Virus record (IMG/VR): IMGVR_UViG_3300044846_003114
Span: 1 to 64,000 of that record
Source of the DNA: a virus
DNA length: 64,000 nt
Reading direction: 5' to 3' (one strand)
The notes under the pieces were generated by a model. The model was not told the DNA's origin. It made no database searches and saw only the letters and a program-made list of their open reading frames with translations. Positions within the stretch are counted from its first letter, which is position 1; the number at the start of each line of letters is the position of its first letter. Positions 1 to 9,394 of the stretch are shown piece after piece. The position numbers were made by a program, and so were the translations under genes.

Positions 1-2
1 GT

Positions 3-374
3 ACGGGTTCTAGTGGTACATCAGGTTCTTCTGGTACAAGTGGAACATCAGGTTCTAGTGGTAGTGCGGGTACTTCAGGAAGTAGTGGTAGTGCAGGTAC
101 GTCAGGTTCTAGTGGTACAACTGGTACGTCAGGTTCTAGTGGTACAACTGGTACTTCAGGTTCTAGTGGAACTGCTGGTACATCAGGTTCTAGTGGTACT
201 AGTGGTTCATCAGGAACATCGGGTTCTAGTGGAACATCAGGTTCTAGTGGTGGTACGGGTTCTAGTGGTACATCAGGTTCTTCTGGTACAAGAGGAACAT
301 CAGGTACATCAGGTTCTAGCGGAAGTGCCGGTACATCAGGTTCTTCAGGGACTAGTGGAACGTCAGGTACATCA
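3..374 (+). repeat. Collagen-like repeat block A in the tail fibre gene
   Basis: Degenerate tandem repeat encoding GSSGTSG/GTSGSSG units. Codon variants (tct/agt/tca/tcg for Ser) alternate, so the protein repeat is better conserved than the DNA repeat. Confidence 0.9.
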
Positions 375-2912
375 GTTTCAGTTTCGGGTAATTCTGGCAC
401 AATAGTTAAATTTACTTCAGCATCTACAGTTGGTAATTCAAATATAGTTGATACTGGTAATGATATTACATTTAATACATCTTTAACAACAGTAAAAGGT
501 AATTTGGTTGTAACGGGTAGTTTAACTGCTCAACAATTTATTGTCAGCTCATCAGTTAGTTTTATTACAACATCATTCGCTTCAGGGTCAACAAAATTCG
601 GTGACGACACTGGAGATAATCATAATTTTACAGGTAGTGTTTTTGTTACGGGATCTTTAAGAATACCTACAGCAAGTGGTACAGGTAATATAATAGGTAA
701 CGCTGCTGGTCAGTTATTCTATAACACAACCGATAATAACATTTATAGATATAACGGAACAACTTGGTTAGCTGCGGCCGGTACTTCAGGTACAAGTGGA
801 AGTTCAGGTAGTTCTGGTGCCGGTGGTAGTTCAGGTTCTAGTGGAAGTGCGGGTACAAGTGGTAGTTCAGGTTCTAGCGGTTCAAGTGGGTCATCAGGAA
901 CAGCAGGTTCTAGTGGTACATCTGGAACAACAGGAACTAGTGGCACATCAGGTTCTAGCGGTACAACAGGAACTTCAGGTAGCTCTGGAACGTCAGGAGC
1001 AGCAGGTTCTAGTGGTTCTAGTGGATCATCAGGAACTAGAGGTACATCAGGTTCTAGCGGTAGTGCTGGAACAAGTGGAACATCGGGAACTGCAGGTAGT
1101 TCAGGATCTTCAGGTAGTTCAGGAACCTCAGGAAATTCAGGTTCTTCAGGTAGTTCGGGTTCTTCGGGATCAAGTGGTTCAGCGGGTACATCAGGTGCTG
1201 CGATAATTAACAATAATACCGCTAACTACGTTTTAACCGCAACAGGTACCGCAGGAACAATTCAAGGTAATGCTGGTTTAACATTTAGTTCAGGTACTTT
1301 AACAGCAACAACATTTAGTGGAGCGTTAAGTGGTAATGCATCAACAGCAACACAAGTTACACAAACATTAACAGGAACAAACGCCGCGAATTTACTATAC
1401 TCACAAATTGCAGATAATGACTACGCAAGAATTCGTGTTGGTGGTGATGCGGGAAATAGTGGTTGGATGGAATTGGCAACTGCTGATGATGGTAATGAAC
1501 CAATTTATGTTCGTCAATATACGGGTGTATTTACAACAGTTACAAGAACTGCAACATTATTAGATGGTAGTGGTAACACAACATTCCCTGGAACATTCTC
1601 AGCGTCAAACTATAGTGGTACATCATCAGGAACAAATACAGGAGACCAAACAAATATTTCAGGATACGCAACTTCATTAAACGGATATGCTAACCAAACT
1701 GTATACACAATTTTAGATGGACCAGCAAATGGTCCGGTTATTAAAGTTAGATATGATAGTGCAACAGCAAATAGATATATTGATATTGGGAGTAAAGATG
1801 GTAATGGTGTTTATAGTGAAGGTTTAAAATTATATAATAATTCCACCATAACTTGGTTAGGTCAAACCGTTTATCACTCTGGTAACATACCAACTTGGAA
1901 TCAGAACACAACAGGTACCGCTAGTAATATTACCGCATATACAATCAACCAAAGTGTTGGCACGGGTAACTCACCAACGTTTGTTGATACTACATTAACA
2001 GGTGGTTTAACTATTGGTGGGTCATTATCAAGAGGTACATATGTAAGTTTATCAAACTATGTAACAGGTGCGGATAACATTGTATTAAAAGGTAATTCAT
2101 CCGGTGTTAGTGGTATATTCTTTGAATCAGAAAAAGATGGTACAAACATTAATCATCCTTCCGATTTTGGATTTATACAATTTCATTCTTACGGTATTGG
2201 TGGTTCATCAGGTGAAGCAAACAGATTAGTTATTGGTACGTCTAACGATGCTGATGATATTCTTGTGTTGAATCCTGCGGATATTAACGGACTTAAACTA
2301 AGAGCTGGAGTTGGTACAACAGAATATACAATATATCACGCGGGTAACATACCAACATGGAATCAAAACACAACTGGTACTGCTAGTAACATTACTGCCT
2401 ATACAATTAATCAAAGTGTTGGTACAAGTAATTCACCAACATTCGCAGGTATAACAGTTAACGGTACGGTGGTTGCCAGTCAAAGTGGTTTCCAAAGTGC
2501 AACATATGCTTCAGGTCGAAATCGTATTTGGAGTTTTGGTAATGCGGATGCTTATGGTATTTCCTATTTTCAAGGATCGGGTGGTTATGGTGGTTCTCAG
2601 GATATGATTGGATTTCATTTTGGTACCGCTAGCGTTGCTGAGTCTAAATTTACATTCGTTGCCGATGGTAGATTTTTCATAACTGGAGGGATATTCCCAT
2701 CTGCAAATGGTACATATAATTTAGGTTCATCATCATTAAGATGGAACACAGTCTTTACTTCCGATTTATCTTTAAGTAATGGTATTGGTGACTATACAAT
2801 TGTTGAGGGTGAGAATGATTTATTCTTATATAATAATAAACAAAATAAGGTTTATAAATTTATGTTGCAAGAGGTTAACCCTAATGACGCAACACCAAAA
2901 CGACCTGAATAA
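3..2912 (+). CDS. Tail fibre protein with collagen-like repeats (5' end missing)
   Basis: The reading frame is open from the window edge to the stop, so at least 969 residues of a longer protein are present. It has two blocks of GSSGTSG-type repeats separated by about 135 residues. A shaft with TFSGALSGNAST and YHSGN/YHAGN elements follows, and the C-terminal domain runs from LRWNTVFTSDLSLSNG to GDYTIVEGENDLFLYNNK. That C-terminal module is one I know from tail fibres of T4-like marine phages, where it probably supports folding or trimerisation. Role: distal or accessory fibre for host recognition. The fibre-like genes that follow at 2961-6144 fit an adhesion locus. The N-terminal baseplate-attachment part is outside the window. 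Confident as a fibre; receptor unknown. Confidence 0.9.
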   Translation, partial: TGSSGTSGSSGTSGTSGSSGSAGTSGSSGSAGTSGSSGTTGTSGSSGTTGTSGSSGTAGTSGSSGTSGSSGTSGSSGTSGSSGGTGSSGTSGSSGTRGTSGTSGSSGSAGTSGSSGTSGTSGTSVSVSGNSGTIVKFTSASTVGNSNIVDTGNDITFNTSLTTVKGNLVVTGSLTAQQFIVSSSVSFITTSFASGSTKFGDDTGDNHNFTGSVFVTGSLRIPTASGTGNIIGNAAGQLFYNTTDNNIYRYNGTTWLAAAGTSGTSGSSGSSGAGGSSGSSGSAGTSGSSGSSGSSGSSGTAGSSGTSGTTGTSGTSGSSGTTGTSGSSGTSGAAGSSGSSGSSGTRGTSGSSGSAGTSGTSGTAGSSGSSGSSGTSGNSGSSGSSGSSGSSGSAGTSGAAIINNNTANYVLTATGTAGTIQGNAGLTFSSGTLTATTFSGALSGNASTATQVTQTLTGTNAANLLYSQIADNDYARIRVGGDAGNSGWMELATADDGNEPIYVRQYTGVFTTVTRTATLLDGSGNTTFPGTFSASNYSGTSSGTNTGDQTNISGYATSLNGYANQTVYTILDGPANGPVIKVRYDSATANRYIDIGSKDGNGVYSEGLKLYNNSTITWLGQTVYHSGNIPTWNQNTTGTASNITAYTINQSVGTGNSPTFVDTTLTGGLTIGGSLSRGTYVSLSNYVTGADNIVLKGNSSGVSGIFFESEKDGTNINHPSDFGFIQFHSYGIGGSSGEANRLVIGTSNDADDILVLNPADINGLKLRAGVGTTEYTIYHAGNIPTWNQNTTGTASNITAYTINQSVGTSNSPTFAGITVNGTVVASQSGFQSATYASGRNRIWSFGNADAYGISYFQGSGGYGGSQDMIGFHFGTASVAESKFTFVADGRFFITGGIFPSANGTYNLGSSSLRWNTVFTSDLSLSNGIGDYTIVEGENDLFLYNNKQNKVYKFMLQEVNPNDATPKRPE
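780..1196 (+). repeat. Collagen-like repeat block B in the tail fibre gene
   Basis: Second tandem block of GSSGTSG, GSAGTSG and GAAGSSG units, about 139 residues, in the same frame as block A. Gly-X-Y arrays like this form triple-helical rods in phage fibres. Confidence 0.9.
1872..1982 (+). repeat. Internal fibre repeat, copy 1
   Basis: A 37-residue unit starting YHSGNIPTWNQNTTGTASN. A second copy lies at 2334-2444 with mostly synonymous differences, an old intragenic duplication under protein-level selection. Confidence 0.85.
2334..2444 (+). repeat. Internal fibre repeat, copy 2
   Basis: Second copy of the unit at 1872-1982, here starting YHAGNIPTWNQNTTGTASN. It has the same length with no indels. 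Confidence 0.85.
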
Positions 2913-2960
2913 TATTGATTAACTAAAAAAATATCATTATATTTTAATAAACATAAACTA

Positions 2961-3656
2961 ATGCCTTTAGACGTTAATAGTAAAGTAATCAGTTCATCGG
3001 ATATAACAAGTACGGGTATTTTTAAAACAAGAATTACTCGAGATAGTCTTATTTGTTATTTAGATGCTGCAGATATAAATTCATATCCCGGTAGTGGAAC
3101 CGTTTGGTATGATTTAAGTGGTAATGGTGCAAATGGGACCTTAGTTAATGGTGTTTCATTCAATAGTGGAATAGCTGGTGGGGTATTAGTAACTAATGGT
3201 TCAAATCAATATATCACAGTTCCTTGTGGAAATTTATCTGGAACAAACTATACTGTAATAGGTGCTGCAAAATATGCAACAGTTGGAGGTAGAATTTTTT
3301 CCGCAGAAAGCAATAACTGGTTATTAGGTTGGTGGAGTTCATCAACTGAAAATTATTATGCAGAAGGTTGGGTAACTCCTGTTCAAAATGGTCCACAGGA
3401 TACTAGTTTTAAAATTATGGCTGGTACTGGTAATATATCAGATGATCAGTATGTTGTTTATGTAAACTCAGTTGCAACGTATTCAAATCAAAGTGGTAGC
3501 CAGGGTCCATATAATCTTAGTTTAGGTAGATATGCACCAGGTAATAGTGAATATTCAAACGCGTATATTGGGTATCTTTTAGTTTATAATAGAGTTTTAA
3601 ATCCTTATGAAATTTCTGAGGTGTATCAAGCAACAAGAGGTCGTTTTGGTATTTAA
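2961..3656 (+). CDS. LamG-like (concanavalin A fold) virion protein
   Basis: 231 residues. After a short N-terminal segment, the core from about residue 30 carries the LamG signature LICYLDAADINSYPGSG followed by WYDLSGNGANGTL, typical of Laminin_G_3 beta-sandwich lectin domains. It ends NPYEISEVYQATRGRFG, the usual end of this domain in phage fibre-linked proteins. There is no signal peptide. It lies 48 bases after the tail fibre and is followed by a second LamG protein. Likely a carbohydrate-binding tip or decoration protein; target unknown. Confidence 0.75.
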   Translation: MPLDVNSKVISSSDITSTGIFKTRITRDSLICYLDAADINSYPGSGTVWYDLSGNGANGTLVNGVSFNSGIAGGVLVTNGSNQYITVPCGNLSGTNYTVIGAAKYATVGGRIFSAESNNWLLGWWSSSTENYYAEGWVTPVQNGPQDTSFKIMAGTGNISDDQYVVYVNSVATYSNQSGSQGPYNLSLGRYAPGNSEYSNAYIGYLLVYNRVLNPYEISEVYQATRGRFGI

Positions 3657-3667
3657 TAAATGTAATT

Positions 3668-4486
3668 ATGGGAATAGATATTGGCGGAAACGTATTTGAT
3701 GCAACTGATTTTAACCCAAGCGGCGAGGCTGCAAGTCCTACGGTTGTAACCAGAGGATTGGTGTTATGGTTAGATGCGGGTAACAATTCGTCATATATAA
3801 ACTCATCCAATTATTATGATTGTGGTTACGGATGTCAGTATTATTCATCAAATCCAGGCTGTACAAATTGTAACTCTCAATGGAAGGATATGAGCGGTAA
3901 CGGTAATGATGGATCGTTAACAAATGGAGCCGCAATTAATTATACCACAGGAGGAGGTTCAATACTTTTTGATGGTGTAAATGATTTTATAATAATCCCA
4001 ACATTTACTAATGGTCCGACTAGTCAAATAACTACAGAAGCGTGGATTAGACCAAATAAATCATCGGTTGGTACAGGAACACAAAGAGGTGGAGCAGTTT
4101 CGTCAAGTAGTAGTATGTATTTGGGAATTATAGATTCTACCGATGGTGGAAGTACATTCTCATTACATTGGGCTAATCAAACTTCAAATAGTAGATTATA
4201 TAATTGGAATGGTAGTATTCCAAATAATGCTTGGACTCACATTGTAGGAACATATGATGGAGGTACAAGTAGGGCTTATGTTAATGGTGTACAAGTTGAT
4301 GCGTGGGCTCAAACAGGTACAGTGACTGCTGGAACGTATTATGTTGGGACATATGGTGGGGCAACGGCGGATGGGGTACATAATTTTAAGGGAGATATTA
4401 GTATTGCCCGTATATATAATGTAGCATTAACTGTAACAGAAATTGTCCAAAATTATAATAATGGTAGAGCGAGGTTTGGAGTTTAA
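3668..4486 (+). CDS. LamG-like (concanavalin A fold) virion protein
   Basis: 272 residues, same architecture as the preceding gene: VLWLDAGNNSSYINS, then WKDMSGNGNDGSL, then FDGVNDFIIIPTF and TTEAWIRPNKS, then AWTHIVGTYDGGTSRAYVNG near residue 200, and a C-terminal NNGRARFGV. This is a textbook Laminin_G_3 pattern. The two LamG genes are tandem paralogues. A cysteine-rich insert (CGYGCQYYSSNPGCTNC) sits at about residues 49-65 and is absent from the neighbour. Probably binds a surface glycan; inferred from the fold and the fibre context. Confidence 0.8.
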   Translation: MGIDIGGNVFDATDFNPSGEAASPTVVTRGLVLWLDAGNNSSYINSSNYYDCGYGCQYYSSNPGCTNCNSQWKDMSGNGNDGSLTNGAAINYTTGGGSILFDGVNDFIIIPTFTNGPTSQITTEAWIRPNKSSVGTGTQRGGAVSSSSSMYLGIIDSTDGGSTFSLHWANQTSNSRLYNWNGSIPNNAWTHIVGTYDGGTSRAYVNGVQVDAWAQTGTVTAGTYYVGTYGGATADGVHNFKGDISIARIYNVALTVTEIVQNYNNGRARFGV

Positions 4487-4500
4487 AATATTTAATTTAT

Positions 4501-6144
4501 ATGCCAATATTATTTAGAAGAACAAACATTTTAGACCCATACTCTTGGGCGGTAGGTTCAGGGGGTACTGGCGCTTTTGGTCAAAATGGTAGTACTGACG
4601 AAAACGAAAGAGTAATCGGCACAGACCCTTTTGGTAATAGTTCAGTTGTCTGGGAATCTAGACCAAACGGTTCCGCTGCTGATGATGGTGGTTGGAATAA
4701 CGGATTTCATAATGTGGATGAATATTCATTATATAGATGGTCAGTTTGGGTCAAAAGAACAACATCAAGTGCTGGAGGAACATCATATTTGGGACTTTAC
4801 GGTAGTCCTAATGCTGTTATTAGAATAGATAACGGAGCACAAGAAGGTAACCCATATTTTGAATGTAGTGGTACTGGTGCATATACTCAAAACGTTTGGT
4901 ATCTACTTGTTGGACATTGTTTTCCATCTAATTACACTGGTGGTGCAACAACACACCCTGATTCTGGTAGATACATAACAAGTGGTAGAAATGGTAGTGT
5001 TAATTTTTGTAACATTGGCGGTGACGTAAAATGGTATCCGGGAACAACAGGTGGATATCATAGAGTATATCATTATTATTGTGGTGATAACACAACCAGA
5101 TTACAATGGTTTGACCCAAGATTAGATAAATGTGATGGCTCAGAACCAACAATATCTGACCTATTAAACAATAGACAAGCAAAGTTAGAATCTACAACCG
5201 TTACAGTTGAAGGTGCCGCACTTAAGCAACAAAAAGTAGTTGCAACAGGTGGTGTTATAACAACTGTTGGTGAGTATCGAGTTCATAGATTTAATAGTAG
5301 TGGAACATTTACCCTATCATCACTTAGATCGGGATCAATTGAGGTTGAATATCTAATAGCAGCTGGCGGTGGTGGCGGTGGTACTAATATGGGCGGTGGA
5401 GGTGGAGGTGGAGGTGTCCTTAATGGAACCACAATTCTAACTCCAACAACATATACCATAACTGTTGGTGGAGGTGGCGCAGGTGCGCCCGCGGGAACCA
5501 CAGGTGGACACCCAACCGTAACAGGTGCTAATGGTGGTAATTCTTCATTTAATGGTTTAACTGCTATAGGTGGTGGCTGGGGTGGCGTTTCATATAACAC
5601 ACAAGGATTAGGTATACATTTTGGTAATTCAGGTGGTTCAGGTGGTGGAGCTTCGGGTTATAATAATGATGGTGCAGCACCTGGAGCATATGGTTCAGGA
5701 GCGGGTATTTCAGGACAAGGATTTAGAGGTGGTTATCAAGGTAACTCATACTACTCAGGTGGTGGTGGAGGTGCAGGCGCCGCAGGTGCAGATGGAAACA
5801 ATAGACCCGATGGTGGTGCCGGTAAATTAACGGGAATTTTAGGTAAACCATTTTATTTCGGAGGCGGTGGTGGTGGCGGAAGTTACTCACTATCTACAGG
5901 TGGTTATGGTGGTGTTGGCGGAGGTGGTGGTGGTGCGTTAGGCACAGCACTTGGTGGAAGAAATGGTTTAGCGTGGGGTTCTGATGGTGGTGGAGGCGCA
6001 TGTTGTTCATGGGCTAACACACCTGGCGGAAATGGTGCAACAAACACTGGTGGTGGTGGCGGTGGTGGTGCTCACTATAACGCAACAAATAAGGGTGGAG
6101 ATGGTGGAAGTGGAATAGTTATAATAAGATACAAATATAGATAA
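4501..6144 (+). CDS. Glycine-rich adhesin / tail-fibre tip-like protein
   Basis: 547 residues. The N-terminal half is a beta-rich domain with carbohydrate-binding-module character (FHNVDEYSLYRWSVWVKR, YYCGDNTTRLQWFDPRLDK). A short linker follows at about residues 230-255, then a glycine-rich domain starting YRVHRFNSSGTFTLSS with long GGGGGG runs, ending GSGIVIIRYKYR. That C-terminal layout matches phage glycine-rich adhesin domains built of polyglycine II helices. Third fibre-like gene in the row. Likely receptor binding; receptor not predictable. Confidence 0.8.
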   Translation: MPILFRRTNILDPYSWAVGSGGTGAFGQNGSTDENERVIGTDPFGNSSVVWESRPNGSAADDGGWNNGFHNVDEYSLYRWSVWVKRTTSSAGGTSYLGLYGSPNAVIRIDNGAQEGNPYFECSGTGAYTQNVWYLLVGHCFPSNYTGGATTHPDSGRYITSGRNGSVNFCNIGGDVKWYPGTTGGYHRVYHYYCGDNTTRLQWFDPRLDKCDGSEPTISDLLNNRQAKLESTTVTVEGAALKQQKVVATGGVITTVGEYRVHRFNSSGTFTLSSLRSGSIEVEYLIAAGGGGGGTNMGGGGGGGGVLNGTTILTPTTYTITVGGGGAGAPAGTTGGHPTVTGANGGNSSFNGLTAIGGGWGGVSYNTQGLGIHFGNSGGSGGGASGYNNDGAAPGAYGSGAGISGQGFRGGYQGNSYYSGGGGGAGAAGADGNNRPDGGAGKLTGILGKPFYFGGGGGGGSYSLSTGGYGGVGGGGGGALGTALGGRNGLAWGSDGGGGACCSWANTPGGNGATNTGGGGGGGAHYNATNKGGDGGSGIVIIRYKYR

Positions 6145-6145
6145 T

Positions 6146-6535
6146 ATGGCACATTTTGCACGAATAGATTCTAACAACGTAGTTGTTGATATTTTAGTTG
6201 TTCCTGATGAACAACAACATAGAGGAAATGATTATTTATCCAGTGATTTACAATTGGGGGGAACATGGATTCAAACATCATATAATGGTAATATAAGAAA
6301 AATGTATGCCGGAATTGGGTATTGGTATTTACCTGAATTAGACATTTTTTTACCACCCAAACCATTTGAATCGTGGTCTTTAGATACAGTTAATCAAATT
6401 TGGAAAGCACCAATTGAATGCCCTGAACAAGAAGAAGGTAAAGTTCATATTTGGGACGAAGAAACCCAACAATGGAGAACCGAACTCTTGCCCATTGCTG
6501 ACGTTAATAATTTACCAGAACAAGCATTACCTTAA
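6146..6535 (+). CDS. Conserved fibre-locus protein (MAHFA family)
   Basis: 129 residues starting MAHFARIDSNNVVVDILVVP, with GGTWIQTSYNGNIRKMYAGI and PPKPFESWSLD followed by a Trp-rich tail. Proteins of this pattern are common next to fibre genes in T4-like marine phages. I know no assigned function. It starts 2 bases after the glycine-rich protein, so it is probably cotranscribed. May be a small structural or chaperone protein of the fibres. Confidence 0.75.
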   Translation: MAHFARIDSNNVVVDILVVPDEQQHRGNDYLSSDLQLGGTWIQTSYNGNIRKMYAGIGYWYLPELDIFLPPKPFESWSLDTVNQIWKAPIECPEQEEGKVHIWDEETQQWRTELLPIADVNNLPEQALP

Positions 6536-6548
6536 TTAGAAATTTAAA

Positions 6549-6692
6549 ATGGGAGAAGTAACAAACATAGAAATTTATTTAGAAAACCAATGTTGGTACG
6601 TAAAATACTTACAAGATGGTGAAACAATTATAAGTAATCCATTTATGGAAGAACAACACGCAATTAACTATTGTGTTAAGTATTTATATTAA
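6549..6692 (+). CDS. Small hypothetical protein, 47 aa
   Basis: Encodes MGEVTNIEIYLENQCWYVKY and continues to NYCVKYLY. It fits the gap between flanking genes exactly, on the same strand with no overlap. No recognised family. Acidic and aromatic-rich, no membrane segment. Confidence 0.55.
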   Translation: MGEVTNIEIYLENQCWYVKYLQDGETIISNPFMEEQHAINYCVKYLY

Positions 6693-6704
6693 ACAAACAT
6701 AACA

Positions 6705-6911
6705 ATGGCATATCAAATTTTAAAACAACAATTCCCAACTGACCCATCAAAAGGAGAACCATCATTTATGGTGGTTGAAATATGGGCTGCAAAATTGGAC
6801 GATAATGATGAAATCTTTACATTCGAAACAATTGAAGAAGCTGAAGCAAAAAAAGCTGAGTTAGAAGCTGCTGAAACCACAACAAGATTATATAAAATAA
6901 CGGAAATATAA
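6705..6911 (+). CDS. Small hypothetical protein, 68 aa
   Basis: Starts MAYQILKQQFPTDPS. The second half is an Ala/Glu-rich helix (IEEAEAKKAELEAAE) that reads as an amphipathic coiled coil. A TATTTATA box lies at 6681-6688 inside the end of the previous gene. No recognised function. Confidence 0.65.
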   Translation: MAYQILKQQFPTDPSKGEPSFMVVEIWAAKLDDNDEIFTFETIEEAEAKKAELEAAETTTRLYKITEI

Positions 6912-6965
6912 TCATTTACAATTCAGGTAAAAATATCTATATTGTAGTAAATTATAATTAAAATT

Positions 6966-7442
6966 ATGGAAAAAATCACGTTAAAGTTAGGAGACGTCCT
7001 ACAATTAGAAAGTGAAATCAATGGGTTTGTTAGCCCACAAGATGGTACAGAACTCTATAAAGGTTTTACAAAACAAAATTTATCAATAATCTTAAAGTAC
7101 GAACTAAAGGAATTAGGTGAAGTACTTAAAGCAGAAAGAGCTAAGGTAGAATCTTTAAGAGATGAACTTATTCTTAAGTATGGAGAAAAAGATGAGAAAA
7201 ATGGGATAATGGTTAAAATGTACAATGAAACCAAAGATGATGATGGTAATGTACTTACCAGAGTTGTTAATCCACAATATGTTAAATTCGATAAAGAATA
7301 TGGTATATTGTTAGATCAAGAAAAGGAAATAGAATACCCTGAAATCACAAAAGAAGATTTAAAAGAAGCAGGAAAATCAAGCGATAATTATATAGTTTTA
7401 TTTAAACTTGTTAAAAAGGAAGTAAAAAAAGAAGGAGCTTAA
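6966..7442 (+). CDS. Hypothetical phage protein, 158 aa
   Basis: Begins MEKITLKLGDVLQLESEING, mostly helical, with a charged middle (AERAKVESLRDELILKYGEK) and a lysine-rich tail. No domain I recognise with certainty. Its stop codon lies in a terminator shared with the convergent minus-strand cassette, so it ends the plus-strand fibre transcription unit. Confidence 0.75.
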   Translation: MEKITLKLGDVLQLESEINGFVSPQDGTELYKGFTKQNLSIILKYELKELGEVLKAERAKVESLRDELILKYGEKDEKNGIMVKMYNETKDDDGNVLTRVVNPQYVKFDKEYGILLDQEKEIEYPEITKEDLKEAGKSSDNYIVLFKLVKKEVKKEGA

Positions 7443-7457
7443 TTAGTTCCTTTTTTT
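7425..7457. terminator. Bidirectional terminator between convergent units
   Basis: Stem AAGGAGCT/AGTTCCTT (7432-7439 with 7445-7452, one G-U pair) with a 5-base loop. A run of A lies before it and seven T after it, so it can terminate both the plus-strand gene ending at 7442 and the minus-strand gene ending at 7443. Confidence 0.75.
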
Positions 7458-8288
7458 ATATTCATTAATATAATCTGATAAGTTAATGGACGGAGACCAA
7501 TCTAATACAAATCTAGCAACTCTACTTTCACATAAAGTTTCCTGAGCCTCACCTGGCTTGTCATCAAGATATAGTCTATCTTCTTTAAACATGTCGGCAA
7601 CTTCATTTAAAGAAAAGTTGTAACCCCTCCCCAATTCAAAGATGTGACCCCAAGCATTTATATTTTGTATTTTAATTAACGCATCAACAATATCATCAAC
7701 ATGTGTGAAATCTCTTCTTTTAAATCCATCACCATATATCGTTAAGGGTTCCCCATCATCATATTGCTTTTCCCATCTACCAATTACGGTACTGTATCCA
7801 CCATCTTTTAAATGATGTGGACCATACACATTATAAAAACGAGTTATGGACGCCTTTAAATTAAAATGTTCTTGATAAAGTTTAACTATCTCCTCACCAA
7901 TATCTTTACTAAAGGTATATGGATTTTTAAACTTACCGCTATGGTGTGAACTACTTCCTGCATAAACTAATGGTATATCGTTCTTAATACAATATTGTAC
8001 CATATTCAATGTACCATTTGTATTTGTTTCAAAATACTCAACCGGATGTTTAAATGATGGTTGTATTCTTGCAATTGCCGCTAAATGAAATACAATATCG
8101 TATTTCAGATTATCTAGTATTGTTAAATTTCTAACATCACCATATATGTAATTTGCTCCATCTTGGTGGTTAGAACTAAAACCACTTAAGTAGTTATCTA
8201 AGGATGTTACATCGTGACCATCTTTTAATAACCTTTTAATTAAATTGGTACCGACAAATCCAGCACCTCCAGTTACAAGTACATTCAT
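7443..8288 (-). CDS. NAD-dependent sugar epimerase/dehydratase
   Basis: 281 residues, extended short-chain dehydrogenase. The Rossmann motif GGAGFVGTN is at residues 7-15, the catalytic Ser lies in GSSSHH near 112, and the YxxxK pair is Y124/K128 in YTFSK. It also has RFYNVYGPHH and a C-terminal substrate lobe (GDGFKRRDFTHVDDIVDA). This is the UDP-glucose 4-epimerase / nucleotide-sugar dehydratase family; the exact substrate cannot be read from sequence. It is the last gene of the minus-strand glycan cassette and overlaps the upstream glycosyltransferase start by one base. Supplies an activated sugar to the neighbouring transferases (inference). Confidence 0.9.
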   Translation of the reverse strand: MNVLVTGGAGFVGTNLIKRLLKDGHDVTSLDNYLSGFSSNHQDGANYIYGDVRNLTILDNLKYDIVFHLAAIARIQPSFKHPVEYFETNTNGTLNMVQYCIKNDIPLVYAGSSSHHSGKFKNPYTFSKDIGEEIVKLYQEHFNLKASITRFYNVYGPHHLKDGGYSTVIGRWEKQYDDGEPLTIYGDGFKRRDFTHVDDIVDALIKIQNINAWGHIFELGRGYNFSLNEVADMFKEDRLYLDDKPGEAQETLCESRVARFVLDWSPSINLSDYINEYKKRN

Positions 8289-9394
8289 TAAATAATTTTT
8301 TTAATAACTATCTTCATATTTCCAACCTCGTATTCGTCCGGCTCATAATATGGTAACGATAATCTTATTTTATTCAATATATACATGTCTTCATCCGTGA
8401 ATGGATTCATCTCGTATACCATCACATCAACGGTGTCCTGTAGGGTAAATTTCGACCTTAAATCATAACGTGTATTCTTTTGTTCATTCTCTATGTAGTC
8501 CTCAGGAATCTCCCCTAAATCGATTTTATCGAAGTATGGTTCCACTTCACCCAATCTTGATTTGTTACGAGTTGTTAAACCCATTGAAAACGTTTTATAT
8601 TTAAAATCTTTATCTTCCCAATATCTTAATTCGTTGAATGAAGCAATTGATATACCCCACTTTCTTACAAAGTTTCTGTTTGAACAAATTTCTATTCTAA
8701 ATCTATCGGTCTTCATTTCATCACTAAATCTGGATGTCTGCGAAACAAAATGATAAGTTATTGCTGAATCACAAGTTTTTAATTCATACCCTTTTAGTTT
8801 CGCACGAATTAAGAAATCATCATCCTCACAGAAACACGGAACAAAACTAAACCCGTCAAATCCACCAACATCTTCAAACATTTTTTTATATCCACTCATG
8901 AAGAATACTGCACCATCATATAGGTTATCACTATCCTTCCATTGTTTAACGTAGTTGTTGAAGTGATAGTTATCAAAATTTAAAAATGACGAACCTAATT
9001 CTAGCAATACTTTACCCGGTCTTTTATGACCTTTGAATATTGGGGGTTCAATTGTTGTATATGATAACAACATATTAGGTGTTAATAATCTTTCGATTGC
9101 CTCTAAGAATCCTTCACCAATAACCATATCGTTATGTATCAATACTAATTTTTCAGTATCGACTAATTTAATACCAGCATTGTATGTGTCAGAGAATGTT
9201 AATCTATCATCATCGTGAAGATAAGATAGGTAGTCATCATCTTCTAATGATTCCAACCATTCCTTTGTACCATCACTTGAACCACCGCTACTAATTACTA
9301 ATGGGGCTTCGGGATATAAGTCGCGTAAGTAACGATAACATTCTTTTGTTAACTCTAGCTTATTATACACTGCCATTACAAATGTTATGTTCAT
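8288..9394 (-). CDS. Family 2-type glycosyltransferase (GT-A fold)
   Basis: 368 residues. N-terminal GT-A signature MNITFVMAVYNKLELT, nucleotide-binding SSGGSSDGT around 36-43, and a metal-binding HNDM motif at 87-90 standing where DxD usually is. Then SGYKKMFEDVGGFDG and FCEDDDFLIRAKLKGY, the typical acceptor-site block. The C-terminal 100 residues have no match I recognise. Its 3' end overlaps the epimerase gene by one base, which suggests coupled translation. Probably transfers a sugar in surface or virion glycan synthesis. Confidence 0.88.
   Translation of the reverse strand: MNITFVMAVYNKLELTKECYRYLRDLYPEAPLVISSGGSSDGTKEWLESLEDDDYLSYLHDDDRLTFSDTYNAGIKLVDTEKLVLIHNDMVIGEGFLEAIERLLTPNMLLSYTTIEPPIFKGHKRPGKVLLELGSSFLNFDNYHFNNYVKQWKDSDNLYDGAVFFMSGYKKMFEDVGGFDGFSFVPCFCEDDDFLIRAKLKGYELKTCDSAITYHFVSQTSRFSDEMKTDRFRIEICSNRNFVRKWGISIASFNELRYWEDKDFKYKTFSMGLTTRNKSRLGEVEPYFDKIDLGEIPEDYIENEQKNTRYDLRSKFTLQDTVDVMVYEMNPFTDEDMYILNKIRLSLPYYEPDEYEVGNMKIVIKKII

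Noticed and set aside
13-405. Open frame in +1 relative to the fibre repeats (Val/Gln-rich)
   Set aside because: It is a shadow of the GSSGTSG repeat; the true frame (position 3) runs on into the fibre C-terminus.
3-1196. Possible CRISPR or tandem DNA repeat array
   Set aside because: Repeats are short, degenerate and codon-phased in a fibre gene, without constant repeat and unique spacer structure.
743-1213. Pro/Glu/Leu-rich open frame on the minus strand
   Set aside because: Low-complexity shadow of the collagen-like repeats.
5283-5600. Pro-rich open frame on the minus strand
   Set aside because: Shadow of the glycine-rich adhesin; Gly codons read as Pro on the opposite strand.
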